From contig NZ_CP031416.1 in assembly GCF_003367375.1 (NCBI RefSeq), positions 3,107,501-3,171,500 of the forward strand: DNA of 64,000 nucleotides, written 5' to 3'. The notes beneath the pieces were generated by a model. That model saw nothing but the letters and a program-made list of their open reading frames with translations. It had not been told where the DNA came from and did no database searches. The stretch's first letter is position 1. Every line of letters begins with the position of its first letter. Made by a program: the position numbers and the translations under genes. Shown here in pieces: positions 35,714 to 44,376 of the stretch. The stretch comes from Gallaecimonas mangrovi. GTDB taxonomy: Bacteria > Pseudomonadota > Gammaproteobacteria > Enterobacterales > Gallaecimonadaceae.

Positions 35714-36760
35714 ATGACCACTGTGCGTGCATCAACCCAGCATCGGCCCGATGTCACCGTTGATTTAGCTCTACAAGGGGGAGGTTCCCATGGCGCCTTT
35801 ACCTGGGGGGTGTTGGATAGGTTGCTAGAAGAAGACTGGCTGCATTTTGAAGGCATCTCTGGCACCTCAGCTGGGGCGATGAATGCCGCGGTATTGGTTG
35901 AGGGCTTCTGCGAAGATGGCCGCCTTGGTGCACGGCGAAAATTGCACCAGTTTTGGCGAATGGTGGCCAATGCCGCCATGTTCAGCCCCATTCAGCGCAC
36001 CCCCTTAGATGTGCTATTTGGTAACTGGTCACTGGAAAACTCCCCTGCCTACCAGCTGATGGACATGACCGCCAGAATGTTCTCGCCCTACGATCTGAAT
36101 CCCTACGGCGGTAACCCTTTAGCCGTTATTCTTGATAACTGCCTGAATTTTGAAAGCATTGCCGATGCGCCCATTAAACTTTTCGTGACGGCAACCAATG
36201 TGCACACCGGGGCTGGCAAGGTATTCCGCCAGCACGAAATTAATACCGCAGCGCTGATGGCATCAGCTTGCCTACCAACCCTCTACCATGCGGTAGAAAT
36301 TGATGGCGAATTTTACTGGGACGGCGGTTACTCGGGGAACCCGGCTTTGGGGCCACTGATGCAGGAAAGCGCCGCCGACGACACCATTTTGGTGCAAATC
36401 AACCCGGTGCAACGCAATGACATCCCCACTACCGCCCACGCCATTAGTAACCGTATTAACGAGGTGTCGTTTAACGCCGGCCTGCTAAAAGAGCTGCGCA
36501 TGATCGCCTTTTTACGGCAAAGCATTTGCTCTGAATTTCAAGAAGGAAACCGCTGGGCCAATATGCGCCTGCACCGCATCACCACCGACATGATGTTAAA
36601 GCTCGACTACTCCTCCAAACTCAATGCGGAGTGGCCATTTTTGCTGATGCTTAGAGACGAAGGCCGCCGTTCGGCAGCGCTGTTTATAGAACAATGCGGT
36701 GCGCGCATCGGCAAAGAAGCCACCCTCGATTTAGACGCAATGCTACCCACTGCAAACTAA
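35714..36760 (+). CDS. Patatin-like phospholipase
   Basis: A 348-residue lipid acyl hydrolase with the three patatin motifs: the oxyanion GGGSHG (residues 22-27), the nucleophile Ser52 in GTSAG, and the catalytic Asp in YWDGGYSGNP near residue 200. I use the ATG at 35714, 8 bases after GGAG; the open frame reaches back to 35420 but that part overlaps the argD control region. No signal peptide is visible, so it is probably cytoplasmic. It is followed after 30 bases by a GntP-family permease. In other genomes I recall such a patatin near 3-hydroxybutyrate genes, which would suggest polyhydroxybutyrate or hydroxy-acid metabolism. Confidence 0.88.
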   Translation: MTTVRASTQHRPDVTVDLALQGGGSHGAFTWGVLDRLLEEDWLHFEGISGTSAGAMNAAVLVEGFCEDGRLGARRKLHQFWRMVANAAMFSPIQRTPLDVLFGNWSLENSPAYQLMDMTARMFSPYDLNPYGGNPLAVILDNCLNFESIADAPIKLFVTATNVHTGAGKVFRQHEINTAALMASACLPTLYHAVEIDGEFYWDGGYSGNPALGPLMQESAADDTILVQINPVQRNDIPTTAHAISNRINEVSFNAGLLKELRMIAFLRQSICSEFQEGNRWANMRLHRITTDMMLKLDYSSKLNAEWPFLLMLRDEGRRSAALFIEQCGARIGKEATLDLDAMLPTAN

Positions 36761-36790
36761 CCGCCGTTACTGCCAAGGAGGGCAAGTCAC

Positions 36791-38245
36791 ATGGGGCTAC
36801 TGGGCATATTGCTGGCTCTGGGTTTGCTGATTTATTTGGCTTATCGCGGTTGGAGCACATTGATCTTATCGCCACTACTGGCGCTGTTGGCGGCATTTTT
36901 TGCCGGGCAACCACTACTGGCCAGTTGGACTCAACTTTACATGACCAGTGCGGGCGGCTTCTTTTTGCAGTATTTCCCGCTGTTCTTGTTAGGCGCGATT
37001 TTCGGCAAACTAATGGAAGATAGCGGCGCCATGACCACTATCGCTAACACCATGATGCAGCATATGGGCGCCAAAAAAGCGATGTTGGCCGTGGTCTTGG
37101 CTGGCGCTTTGGTGACTTACGGTGGCGTTAGTCTCTTTGTTGCCTTTTTTGTATTAGGGCCCATGGCCCAAGCCCTATTTCGCCAGGCGCAGATCCCAAG
37201 ACGTTTAATGCCTGCTGCTCTGATGCTGGGAACCTCAACCTTTACCATGTCGGCCATGCCGGGCACGCCCTCCATTCAAAATGCCATCCCCATGCCGTTT
37301 CTTGGTACCACCCCCTATGCCGCACCCGGCTTAGGGCTGATTGCTAGCGCTTTAATGTTAGCGGTTGGTTTGTTGTGGCTCGGCCGTGCCCAGCGCCAGG
37401 CAAAAGCCAAAGGCGAAGGCTTTGGCGATGATCTGGCATTGAATGTTGACGCCTTAACAGCTGACGACAAACTGCGAGAAATGGCCGCCATCACCCGCGA
37501 GTTTGATACCGCCGAGCTGTCAAAAGGGCAACAGAGCCAACACATGCCAGGCTTTTGGCTGGCGCTGCTGCCTTTACTGGTGGTGATTGCAGTTAATATG
37601 GTGATGTCGCTGTGGCTACTTCCCAATGCCAACGCCGACTACTTAGCAGCGCCTGAGTGGGGCAGCACCAATATTCACGCCGTCGCCGGTGTTTGGGCGG
37701 TGATAACTGCCTTAGGCAGCGCCATTATCGTTGCCATTGTTATTAACAAAAAACGCCTGACCGCGCTTCGCAAAACCTTAGATGCAGGAGCCAATGCTTC
37801 GGTATTGCCGGTCATTAACGTTGCCTGCTTGGTCGGCTTTGGCGCCGTAATAGCCGCCCTACCCGCCTTTCAATCAGTGCGGGATGCCTTATTGGCAATG
37901 AATGCCGGTCCCTTGGTGTCCATGGCGCTGACCACCAACATACTTTGCGCCCTAACAGGTTCTGCATCAGGGGGCTTAACCATCGCCCTGGATACCTTAG
38001 CCAGCACTTTTATGCACCAAGCTCAGGCCATTGGCCTAGACCCAGCCCTTTTACACAGAGTGGCAGTGTTAGCGTGCGGCACCTTGGACAGCCTGCCCCA
38101 TAATGGCGCCGTGATTACGCTATTGGCAGTTTGTGGCTGTAAACACAAAGAGAGCTACTTGGATCTGTTCGTGGTCAGTATTCTCGGTGCCGTCACAGCC
38201 CTGGTGGCGGTGTTGATATTGGGCAGCCTTTGGGGGAGTTTTTAA
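36791..38245 (+). CDS. GntP-family permease
   Basis: A 484-residue inner-membrane carrier with about 12 hydrophobic segments and a soluble, charged loop at about residues 205-245. The motif YGGVSLFVAFFVLGPMA and the half-repeat with STFTMSAMPGTPSIQN fit the GntP / ion-transporter group, which imports gluconate, hydroxybutyrate or other small acids with protons. The substrate is not readable. GGAGGGC precedes the ATG, and the gene follows the patatin gene by 30 bases, so the two are likely one operon. Confidence 0.8.
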   Translation: MGLLGILLALGLLIYLAYRGWSTLILSPLLALLAAFFAGQPLLASWTQLYMTSAGGFFLQYFPLFLLGAIFGKLMEDSGAMTTIANTMMQHMGAKKAMLAVVLAGALVTYGGVSLFVAFFVLGPMAQALFRQAQIPRRLMPAALMLGTSTFTMSAMPGTPSIQNAIPMPFLGTTPYAAPGLGLIASALMLAVGLLWLGRAQRQAKAKGEGFGDDLALNVDALTADDKLREMAAITREFDTAELSKGQQSQHMPGFWLALLPLLVVIAVNMVMSLWLLPNANADYLAAPEWGSTNIHAVAGVWAVITALGSAIIVAIVINKKRLTALRKTLDAGANASVLPVINVACLVGFGAVIAALPAFQSVRDALLAMNAGPLVSMALTTNILCALTGSASGGLTIALDTLASTFMHQAQAIGLDPALLHRVAVLACGTLDSLPHNGAVITLLAVCGCKHKESYLDLFVVSILGAVTALVAVLILGSLWGSF

Positions 38246-38375
38246 ACGGTCATTACATAACCTCGCGCTCAACGACAACGCAGGTGACGGCTAAGCCACA
38301 CGCCCTTAACGGCGTGGAATGGCTAAAAAGCATTGGTGGTAACAGCGCTTAAAATATACCTTGGTAGCCTCGGCA

Positions 38376-39110
38376 TCAGCTGAAACTAAAACGGGCGTAG
38401 ATGGGGTTATGGTCAGAAATTACATCGGTATCAATCGCGGTAGCGGTTTGTAATGTCAGGCCGCGATAAAAAATAAAATCCAGCGGCAGCCGAAACATAC
38501 TTTTAATGTGATGGGGGTTTTCCATTACGGCCTGTTTTAGGCCTAACTCTTCAATAACCTCGCCCAGATAGTGGTTGCGTCTTGGGCTCCAAACATTGAA
38601 ATCTCCTGCCAACACCATCGGCCCCTGGTGGCGCCGAAGCCGGTCACGCAGCTCCTGGATCTCAGATAAAAACCGCTTGTGGTGCACAAAGTTAACCGCA
38701 TGCACATTGGCCACCAGCAGTAGCTGCTCGTTAGCCAAGCGGTGCTGGCTAATCATGGCGCTTTTATGGGTGGCAAAGCGCAGCTCTCGGGTGTCGCTGA
38801 GCATGGGCTCAAGTTGCTCAAAGCTGCAATTAGAGGCCGTTAATACACCGTAATAGTGTGAACGGGTTTGAATGTTTGGTGCCATCGCATAAGACAATCC
38901 CGCCAAATTTAGCCGCTGGCCAAGGGGCAACTTGGCTTCTTGCAGCAAAAGCATTGCCGACGGATATTGGTGCACCAGGCTCCAAAGCCGGTATTGGAAA
39001 CGCCGGTCCAGGGTCTGTTTTTGGGTATTCCAGCAAAGCACGCCAAAGGCATTATTGAGGCAACTGTCTTGATGCATTAAATACTGGGGAAGAGACAAGG
39101 GCTTTAACAT
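38376..39110 (-). CDS. Endonuclease/exonuclease/phosphatase (EEP) family protein
   Basis: A 244-residue metal-dependent phosphodiesterase-fold protein. Visible motifs: VLCWNTQK (Asn), LLLQEAK with the metal-binding Glu, GDFNVWSPRRN, LDFIFYRG and the terminal SDHNPIYARF with the catalytic Asp-His. The same set occurs in DNA repair exonucleases, sphingomyelinases and inositol phosphatases, so the substrate stays open. No signal peptide is seen, so it is probably cytoplasmic. Confidence 0.8.
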   Translation of the reverse strand: MLKPLSLPQYLMHQDSCLNNAFGVLCWNTQKQTLDRRFQYRLWSLVHQYPSAMLLLQEAKLPLGQRLNLAGLSYAMAPNIQTRSHYYGVLTASNCSFEQLEPMLSDTRELRFATHKSAMISQHRLANEQLLLVANVHAVNFVHHKRFLSEIQELRDRLRRHQGPMVLAGDFNVWSPRRNHYLGEVIEELGLKQAVMENPHHIKSMFRLPLDFIFYRGLTLQTATAIDTDVISDHNPIYARFSFS

Positions 39111-39220
39111 ACGGCTCCCTTAAAACAGCGGGTCTTTTTATAGTAACAGCTGCCAGAAAGACAAAAACTGACCAAGCTCTATAAATACTGGCATGGGAAA
39201 TAACAAGATAGTCGCCGTAC

Positions 39221-39250
39221 AAAAAAGCCGCCTCAAGGGCGGCTTTTTTA
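39221..39250 (-). terminator. Terminator of the intradiol dioxygenase gene
   Basis: A stem of AAAAAAGCCGCC with GGCGGCTTTTTT. It differs from the arcA-arcB terminator by one base over 30. Confidence 0.85.
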
Positions 39251-40144
39251 GCTGAGTTGAATGGTTTTATACACCAGGATGGAGCCGTCGCTGTTTTGCT
39301 CCCAGTCGAATAGATAATCCTCGTAATCACTGCCGTAAACGGTGTCAGAGCCACTTGCCAACGTAGTGTCTTGAATACCGCGATCGCTATAATCCGACTG
39401 CGTGGTGCAGATATTGGCGGTCAGCGCATCGGGGAAACAGAACTGGCTGATCAGTTCCTCGCTGCCATTACTGATGATTTTAAAGTGAATATGGATGGTA
39501 CGGCTGGAATACCAGCCCGGAAAACAACTGGCAAAATTAACGCGGCCGTTGCTGTCGGTGACTTGGTAACCACGAAACCACTGCGACGCTAGCGCGGCAG
39601 ACTCGTTATCAGTACAAAACGAGGTATTAAAATCTTCACCGCCATCTTCGGCATCAGAGGTATCACCGGAATAAATACCGTCTACATCGCAATGCCATAC
39701 CTGAATTTCCAGGCTTTCAACCGGGTCACAGTTACTATCAATCACCCTTAGGCAAAGCTGCATCGGCAAGCCTTCCCTGTCTTCTGAAATATCCTGCAAG
39801 GTTTGGCCGGTGAAATAACAAGGCCCCTGAGTTAACGCACCGGTTAATGCCACGGTACAGGTGCTACTGGTTTCAAAAAGGCTGTCATCAGGAAAATTGG
39901 CCGTCATTGCCGCGGTACCACCGGTGGCCCAGTCGTAGCTAAAATCCAAGTCACTGCTGGTATCGGTATCATCGCTGCCGCTATCAGTGTCGGTGTCTGA
40001 CGACGAATCACTATCACTGCTAGCACTAGTGCTGCTATCAGAGGAACCAGAGCCACAACCATAGAGTGTCCAAAAGGGCACCGACACTGCCGCCACACCT
40101 AAGGCCTTGACTAATCGGCGCCGTGTTTTGTTCTGTTCTTTCAT
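39248..40144 (-). CDS. Tat-exported intradiol ring-cleavage dioxygenase-like lipoprotein
   Basis: A 298-residue protein. It opens with the twin-arginine motif TRRRLVK and a hydrophobic stretch ending in LYGC, a possible lipobox. A low-complexity Ser/Asp/Thr linker follows (about residues 38-65), then an intradiol dioxygenase domain with WHCDVDGIYSG, RGYQVTDSNGRVNF and FPGWYSSRTIHIHF. The Tyr of DGIYS, the Tyr of GWY and both His of HIH correspond to the four Fe(III) ligands of protocatechuate 3,4-dioxygenase, so the iron site looks complete. It would act in the periplasm or at the cell surface, unlike the cytoplasmic catabolic enzymes. I start it at 40144; the frame is open to 40180. Confidence 0.8.
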   Translation of the reverse strand: MKEQNKTRRRLVKALGVAAVSVPFWTLYGCGSGSSDSSTSASSDSDSSSDTDTDSGSDDTDTSSDLDFSYDWATGGTAAMTANFPDDSLFETSSTCTVALTGALTQGPCYFTGQTLQDISEDREGLPMQLCLRVIDSNCDPVESLEIQVWHCDVDGIYSGDTSDAEDGGEDFNTSFCTDNESAALASQWFRGYQVTDSNGRVNFASCFPGWYSSRTIHIHFKIISNGSEELISQFCFPDALTANICTTQSDYSDRGIQDTTLASGSDTVYGSDYEDYLFDWEQNSDGSILVYKTIQLS

Positions 40145-40291
40145 ACTCAAGCCCGCTGTTACCGAAACGACATTTAACATTAAAGATAAACAAATTTAAC
40201 CAAAAAGACTGAGGAAAGAAGATGCAGCGAGGCTGAACCAAAATCCGCTAGTAGTCCTTGCTAATAGCGGCAATGGCCTAGGATGTAAGAA

Positions 40292-41212
40292 ATGGATTTG
40301 CTGGGTAACCGCATGAGATATTGGGGAATTTTGTTAGCTATTTTGCTGGCCAGCTGTAGCAGTGATTTACCTATCACCCAATTGCCTGCCAAAAGCTATA
40401 ACCAGCGCGTGCAATTTTTAGTTTTGCATTTCACCGCTGAAGACTTTGCTGGCTCCGTTGGCGACCTTGCCAAAGGAGAGGAAGTATCCAGCCACTATCT
40501 GGTACCCGAATCAAAAGACCCAAGTTACCCTTATCGTCGTTTACGTATTTTTCAACTGGTCGCTGAGAACCAGCGGGCCTGGCATGCTGGCGCCAGCTAT
40601 TGGCAGGGCCGCAGTAACCTAAACGACACTTCCATTGGTATCGAAATTGTTAACGTGCCCCATTGTGACCCGCCGCCCTATCCTTTAGGCCTGGTCAGAA
40701 GGCACTGCAATTACCCGGCTTTTGACCCCAAACAGATAAAACTGGTGATTGCTCTCGCCAACGATATTCTTGCTCGCTACCCCGATGTTGGCCCCACCCA
40801 AGTTGTTGGCCATGCCGACATTGCGCCCAACCGTAAAGACGACCCAGGCCCGCGCTTTCCTTGGTTCAAGCTTTACCAAGCCGGCATTGGCGCTTGGTAT
40901 AACCCGCCGGCAAAGCTGCACTATCAAGCGCTTTTTACTGAGCGGTTACCCTCTTTTTCATTGATGCAGCAAGCCTTCGCCGCTTACGGCTATGCCATTG
41001 ATGCCAGCGGTATGCTCGACAAACAGAGCCAAGCTGTGCTGACGGTCTTTCAAATGCATTTTCGACCAGCGCGTTATGACGGACTGTGGGATGCTGAAAC
41101 AGCAGCCATTTTATTTGCCTTGCTGGAGAAATATTTCCCCGCCCGCTGCCAACAGCTTGTCACTCAGTACCAGCAGGATTGGGACAGACCCACATTATTG
41201 GAAAAGCAATAA
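40292..41212 (+). CDS. amiD: AmiD-like N-acetylmuramoyl-L-alanine amidase lipoprotein
   Basis: A 306-residue zinc amidase that cuts the MurNAc-L-alanine bond of murein and anhydro-muropeptides. It has a lipoprotein signal with lipobox LASC (Cys22), an amidase_2 domain with zinc ligands in VLHFTAEDF (His) and VVGHADIAPNRKDDPG (His, Asp), and a C-terminal peptidoglycan-binding-like domain (about 225-290). Length and order match E. coli AmiD (276), which sits in the outer membrane. AGGAT precedes the first ATG. Confidence 0.9.
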   Translation: MDLLGNRMRYWGILLAILLASCSSDLPITQLPAKSYNQRVQFLVLHFTAEDFAGSVGDLAKGEEVSSHYLVPESKDPSYPYRRLRIFQLVAENQRAWHAGASYWQGRSNLNDTSIGIEIVNVPHCDPPPYPLGLVRRHCNYPAFDPKQIKLVIALANDILARYPDVGPTQVVGHADIAPNRKDDPGPRFPWFKLYQAGIGAWYNPPAKLHYQALFTERLPSFSLMQQAFAAYGYAIDASGMLDKQSQAVLTVFQMHFRPARYDGLWDAETAAILFALLEKYFPARCQQLVTQYQQDWDRPTLLEKQ

Positions 41213-41438
41213 ACCCGTATGCTAGCGAATAAAACCTTTACCTTTTAAAAGGTTAAAATTGCACTTTGGTTATTCCTTCTAGCCCTTCGCTTGCAAAAGC
41301 GCACACTGATGAATAAAGCGCCCCTTTCCAAACACCCCAAAATTTAACATTCCTTATTTAAATCACGCTCAACCCCACAAAAATGGCCTTTAATTGAAAC
41401 TTTAAATTAACAGTAACAATACATTTCATGGGTGTTCT
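41213..41438. other. AT-rich spacer between amiD and the DUF3500 gene
   Basis: A 226-bp region unusually rich in A and T compared with its neighbours. It probably holds the promoter of the DUF3500/HupE pair. I could not fix a pair of boxes. Confidence 0.35.
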
Positions 41439-42611
41439 ATGGCTCTGCATCGTCTTCGCTTTGTCCTGCTTCTCTTATCAACACTGGCTTTAACCGCATG
41501 TGGTGGTAGCAGTGATGATTCAACAACCACAACCGCAACCACAACCACAACGACCGATACAGACACAGACACAGACACAGACACAGACACAGACACTGCA
41601 ACCAGCTATGACACAGATGTCTGTAGTGAAAGCACACACATTGCAGAAGTGGTGTGTGCCACCAATACCTTTTTGAATGACCTCGATAGCGATGAACAAA
41701 GCGATACGGTATACGACTTTGACGACGCGACTGACCGAACCGTCTGGTCCAACCTGCCCGCCAGCACCACACGCAATGGACTGGCTTTTGAAGACATGGA
41801 CGACAGCACACTCGCTGATGCCATGTCCGTTGCCAAAGCGGTGTTAAGTGACGATGGTTACGAGGATTTCCTTGGTATTTTGGCAGCCGATGATTATCTC
41901 AATGCAAGCGGCGGTGGCAGTGCTTATGGCTCAGGGCTTTATTTTATTGCCGTGTTTGGCACGCCCAGCACCAGCGGTAATTGGGCCCTGCAGATAGGTG
42001 GGCACCACCTCGCCTATAACTTCACATTTGTAGCCGGTACCGCTTACCCGGTGCCAAACTTCATTGGCGCCGAGCCAAAATCCAGTTTTGAGATTAACTC
42101 CACCACCTATGCTCCAATGGCCGACGAAGGTGACGCCTTGGTGGCCATGTTCGATGACTTAACCAGTACCGAGTTAAGCAGTGCTTATTTGAGCGGCGAA
42201 AGCTACAGCGACGTGCTTGTTGGCCCGGATAACGGCTCAGGCACTATGCCCGACGACTATCCTACCGGCAGCGAAAGAAGAGGCGTTTTAGTATCCGACC
42301 TAGATGACGACCAACAGGCTTTAGTGATCGCCGCGATTAAGCAGTGGGTCAGTGATTTTAATGCCGATGATGACGCTGACGCCCTGCTCGAAGCCTACAC
42401 AACCGCCGACGCCTTGGCCGACACCTATATTGCTTGGGCTGGCACCGAATCGAAAGGTGTCGATGTGGACACTGCCGGTACCTACATGCGTATTGATGGT
42501 CCCCGCTTGTGGATAGAGCTGGTTTGTCAAAATGGCGTTGTCTTTACCAGTACCACCCATTATCACAGCATCTATCGCGACAAGACCATGGATTACGGTG
42601 ACAGTCTGTGA
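41439..42611 (+). CDS. DUF3500 lipoprotein with a Thr-Asp repeat linker
   Basis: A 390-residue exported protein. The signal peptide ends in LTAC, a lipobox. It is followed by a Ser/Thr-rich run and seven Asp-Thr pairs coded by a hexanucleotide array (see the repeat entry). The rest (about residues 85-385) resembles the DUF3500 family: GGHHLAYNFTFVAG, FIGAEPKSSFEI and the C-terminal RIDGPRLWIELVCQNG. DUF3500 has no known function to me. A HupE-like membrane protein starts inside its stop codon (GTGA), so the two are coupled and probably work together. Confidence 0.75.
   Translation: MALHRLRFVLLLLSTLALTACGGSSDDSTTTTATTTTTTDTDTDTDTDTDTDTATSYDTDVCSESTHIAEVVCATNTFLNDLDSDEQSDTVYDFDDATDRTVWSNLPASTTRNGLAFEDMDDSTLADAMSVAKAVLSDDGYEDFLGILAADDYLNASGGGSAYGSGLYFIAVFGTPSTSGNWALQIGGHHLAYNFTFVAGTAYPVPNFIGAEPKSSFEINSTTYAPMADEGDALVAMFDDLTSTELSSAYLSGESYSDVLVGPDNGSGTMPDDYPTGSERRGVLVSDLDDDQQALVIAAIKQWVSDFNADDDADALLEAYTTADALADTYIAWAGTESKGVDVDTAGTYMRIDGPRLWIELVCQNGVVFTSTTHYHSIYRDKTMDYGDSL
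41556..41596 (+). repeat. Hexanucleotide tandem repeat coding Asp-Thr
   Basis: Nearly seven copies of a GACACA-type hexamer in frame with the DUF3500 lipoprotein. Because the unit is 6 bases, copy-number change would lengthen or shorten the linker without a frameshift. A less regular ACAACC-type repeat precedes it (about 41522-41550). Confidence 0.9.
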
Positions 42612-43867
42612 GACGCGTCTTATCGCTAAGGTGGCTTTTGGTCACCTTAAGCTGGTTAACCTGCTTTGCCGTCCAGGCACACCCCGCGCTTGCCAGCAAT
42701 GTATGGGTTGACCGCTATCAAGATCGGCTGCATTTGAGCGTACAAATCCCGCAAGATCAGCTATTTATGGCCGCACCGATGCTTTTTAAGGAGCAGCAGC
42801 TCCAGCTAGACCAGGTGACTGCCTATCTTAAGCCCCACATAAAACTGCTGCCACCAAGCGGAGAACCACTAACAGGCCAAATCAGCAATCTGCACCCGGT
42901 AACCGTTAACCAGGCCCCTTACTTGGCATTTGAGGTCAACTTTAACGGCAAGGGCGCTGTGTTGGCCGCCAACCGGTTGCACTATGACGTGATACTGCAT
43001 CGCGTGGTCACCCACAAAGTAATGGTGTCGATTCGGCGGGATTTCTACCAAGCTATTTTCCCTAACCACCCTGAACTACTGGCGGTTCTTCATTACAACC
43101 ACTACAGCACCGCTCTGACTCATACAACGGATAGCTGGTGGCGGGGTTTCAAGGCTGTTTATATGGCAGGCCTGGAACACATCCAAGAGGGGACTGACCA
43201 CCTCTTGTTTCTGCTTTGCCTGTTGCTACCCGCGCCGCTAGTGGCCAAGGGCAAGAAATGGCAAGCGAAGGCCAGCATCGGCCAAAGCATAAAAACCATG
43301 TTAGCCCTTGTGACAGCCTTTACCTGTGGCCATTGCCTGACCTTGGCACTGGTTTCTCTAAAAGTCATAGTGGTACCCGCAAGGCCCGTAGAAGCGTTGG
43401 TCGCATTCTCTATTTTGGTATCAGCCATCCATGCTTATCGCCCAATATTGGGAGGGCGCGGTATCGCTATTGCAGCAAGTTTTGGCTTAGTGCACGGCAT
43501 GGCTTTTGCCGAGACCATGTCAGGGCTCGGCTTTAATCTACCCGCCATGTTGTCAGCCTTACTCGGCTTTAATTTGGGCATCGAAAGCATGCAATTGGTG
43601 GTGGTGGTGGCTGTATTGCCCTGGTTATTGCTGTTTAGCCGTAGTAGTTGGTATTCCCCTTTTCGTAACCTCGCCAGTGTCGCGGCCGCTGGCGCCGCCC
43701 TTGTCTGGCTGAGTCAGCGTCTTGGCTGGACAGATGACTCCCTAACACAGCAACTTGACGATGCCAGCAAGCTCTGGCCCTGGCTATACTTGGCTCTGGT
43801 AATGCTAGCCTGTGGCAGTCAACTGTCTTTACTTAGGCATAAATGGCCGATAAGGAAATGGTCTTAG
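42608..43867 (+). CDS. HupE/UreJ-like membrane protein
   Basis: A 419-residue protein with a signal peptide (cleavage near AQAHPALAS, residue 25), an extracytoplasmic beta-rich domain (about residues 28-170), then six to seven membrane helices. The HupE/UreJ_2-type signatures are GLEHIQEGTDHLLFLL, FTCGHCLTLAL and FGLVHGMAFAETM. The conserved histidines suggest metal handling (nickel, cobalt or copper), but no metal is proven. GTG overlaps the TGA of the DUF3500 gene. Confidence 0.8.
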   Translation: MRRVLSLRWLLVTLSWLTCFAVQAHPALASNVWVDRYQDRLHLSVQIPQDQLFMAAPMLFKEQQLQLDQVTAYLKPHIKLLPPSGEPLTGQISNLHPVTVNQAPYLAFEVNFNGKGAVLAANRLHYDVILHRVVTHKVMVSIRRDFYQAIFPNHPELLAVLHYNHYSTALTHTTDSWWRGFKAVYMAGLEHIQEGTDHLLFLLCLLLPAPLVAKGKKWQAKASIGQSIKTMLALVTAFTCGHCLTLALVSLKVIVVPARPVEALVAFSILVSAIHAYRPILGGRGIAIAASFGLVHGMAFAETMSGLGFNLPAMLSALLGFNLGIESMQLVVVVAVLPWLLLFSRSSWYSPFRNLASVAAAGAALVWLSQRLGWTDDSLTQQLDDASKLWPWLYLALVMLACGSQLSLLRHKWPIRKWS

Positions 43868-43871
43868 TTCA

Positions 43872-43895
43872 GAAAGCCTTGACTGGCTTTCTTTT
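43872..43895 (+). terminator. Terminator after the HupE-like gene
   Basis: A 7-bp stem GAAAGCC/GGCTTTC followed by TTTT. Confidence 0.65.
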
Positions 43896-43938
43896 CCACC
43901 AAATACTTGACCACTCAAACATACATCAATAAAAAATC

Positions 43939-44373
43939 ATGAGCCTTAATCAACAGCTACTACTAAGCATCAGCGCCCTGCACGGCCAGTTGCTTAAGCA
44001 ACTGGAGCGGCGCTTGAGTATGCACGGCTTGAGCTTTACCGAACTACAGGTTTTAAAAAACCTCAACGAAGCAAAAGGCACCCTGCGCCGCATCGACCTA
44101 GCCCAGCAGACGGGGTTAAGTGCCTCTGGGATCACCCGGCTGCTGCTGCCCATGGAAAAGCTCGGCCTGGTCAGCCGCCAACAAAATCCCAGAGACGCCA
44201 GGGTGAGTGAGGTGGTACTGACCGCGGCAGGAGCACGGGTGTTATCTGAAGCCAGCCAAACCTTTGCCGACTGCGCTGAAGATATCTTTGCCGCATTAAA
44301 CGAGCAGCAACAGCAGGCACTGCAAAGCGCGCTGCAAACCTTGCAGGACGCCATTGCCACAGCGGGACGCTAA
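43939..44373 (+). CDS. MarR-family transcriptional regulator
   Basis: A 144-residue winged-helix regulator. The helix-turn-helix reads RRIDLAQQTGLSASGITRLLLPMEKLGLV (about residues 50-80 across this stretch) and is followed by the wing RQQNPRDARVSEVVLTAAG. It stands 3 bases before a MATE exporter gene, so it most likely controls that exporter and itself in response to a small molecule. A weak TTGA-N4-TCAA half-site pair lies upstream at 43907-43918. Confidence 0.88.
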   Translation: MSLNQQLLLSISALHGQLLKQLERRLSMHGLSFTELQVLKNLNEAKGTLRRIDLAQQTGLSASGITRLLLPMEKLGLVSRQQNPRDARVSEVVLTAAGARVLSEASQTFADCAEDIFAALNEQQQQALQSALQTLQDAIATAGR

Positions 44374-44376
44374 CAG

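Noticed and set aside
38299-38330. An inverted repeat with CACGCC and GGCGTG arms after the GntP permease gene.
   Set aside because: No T tract on either side, so I do not call it a terminator.
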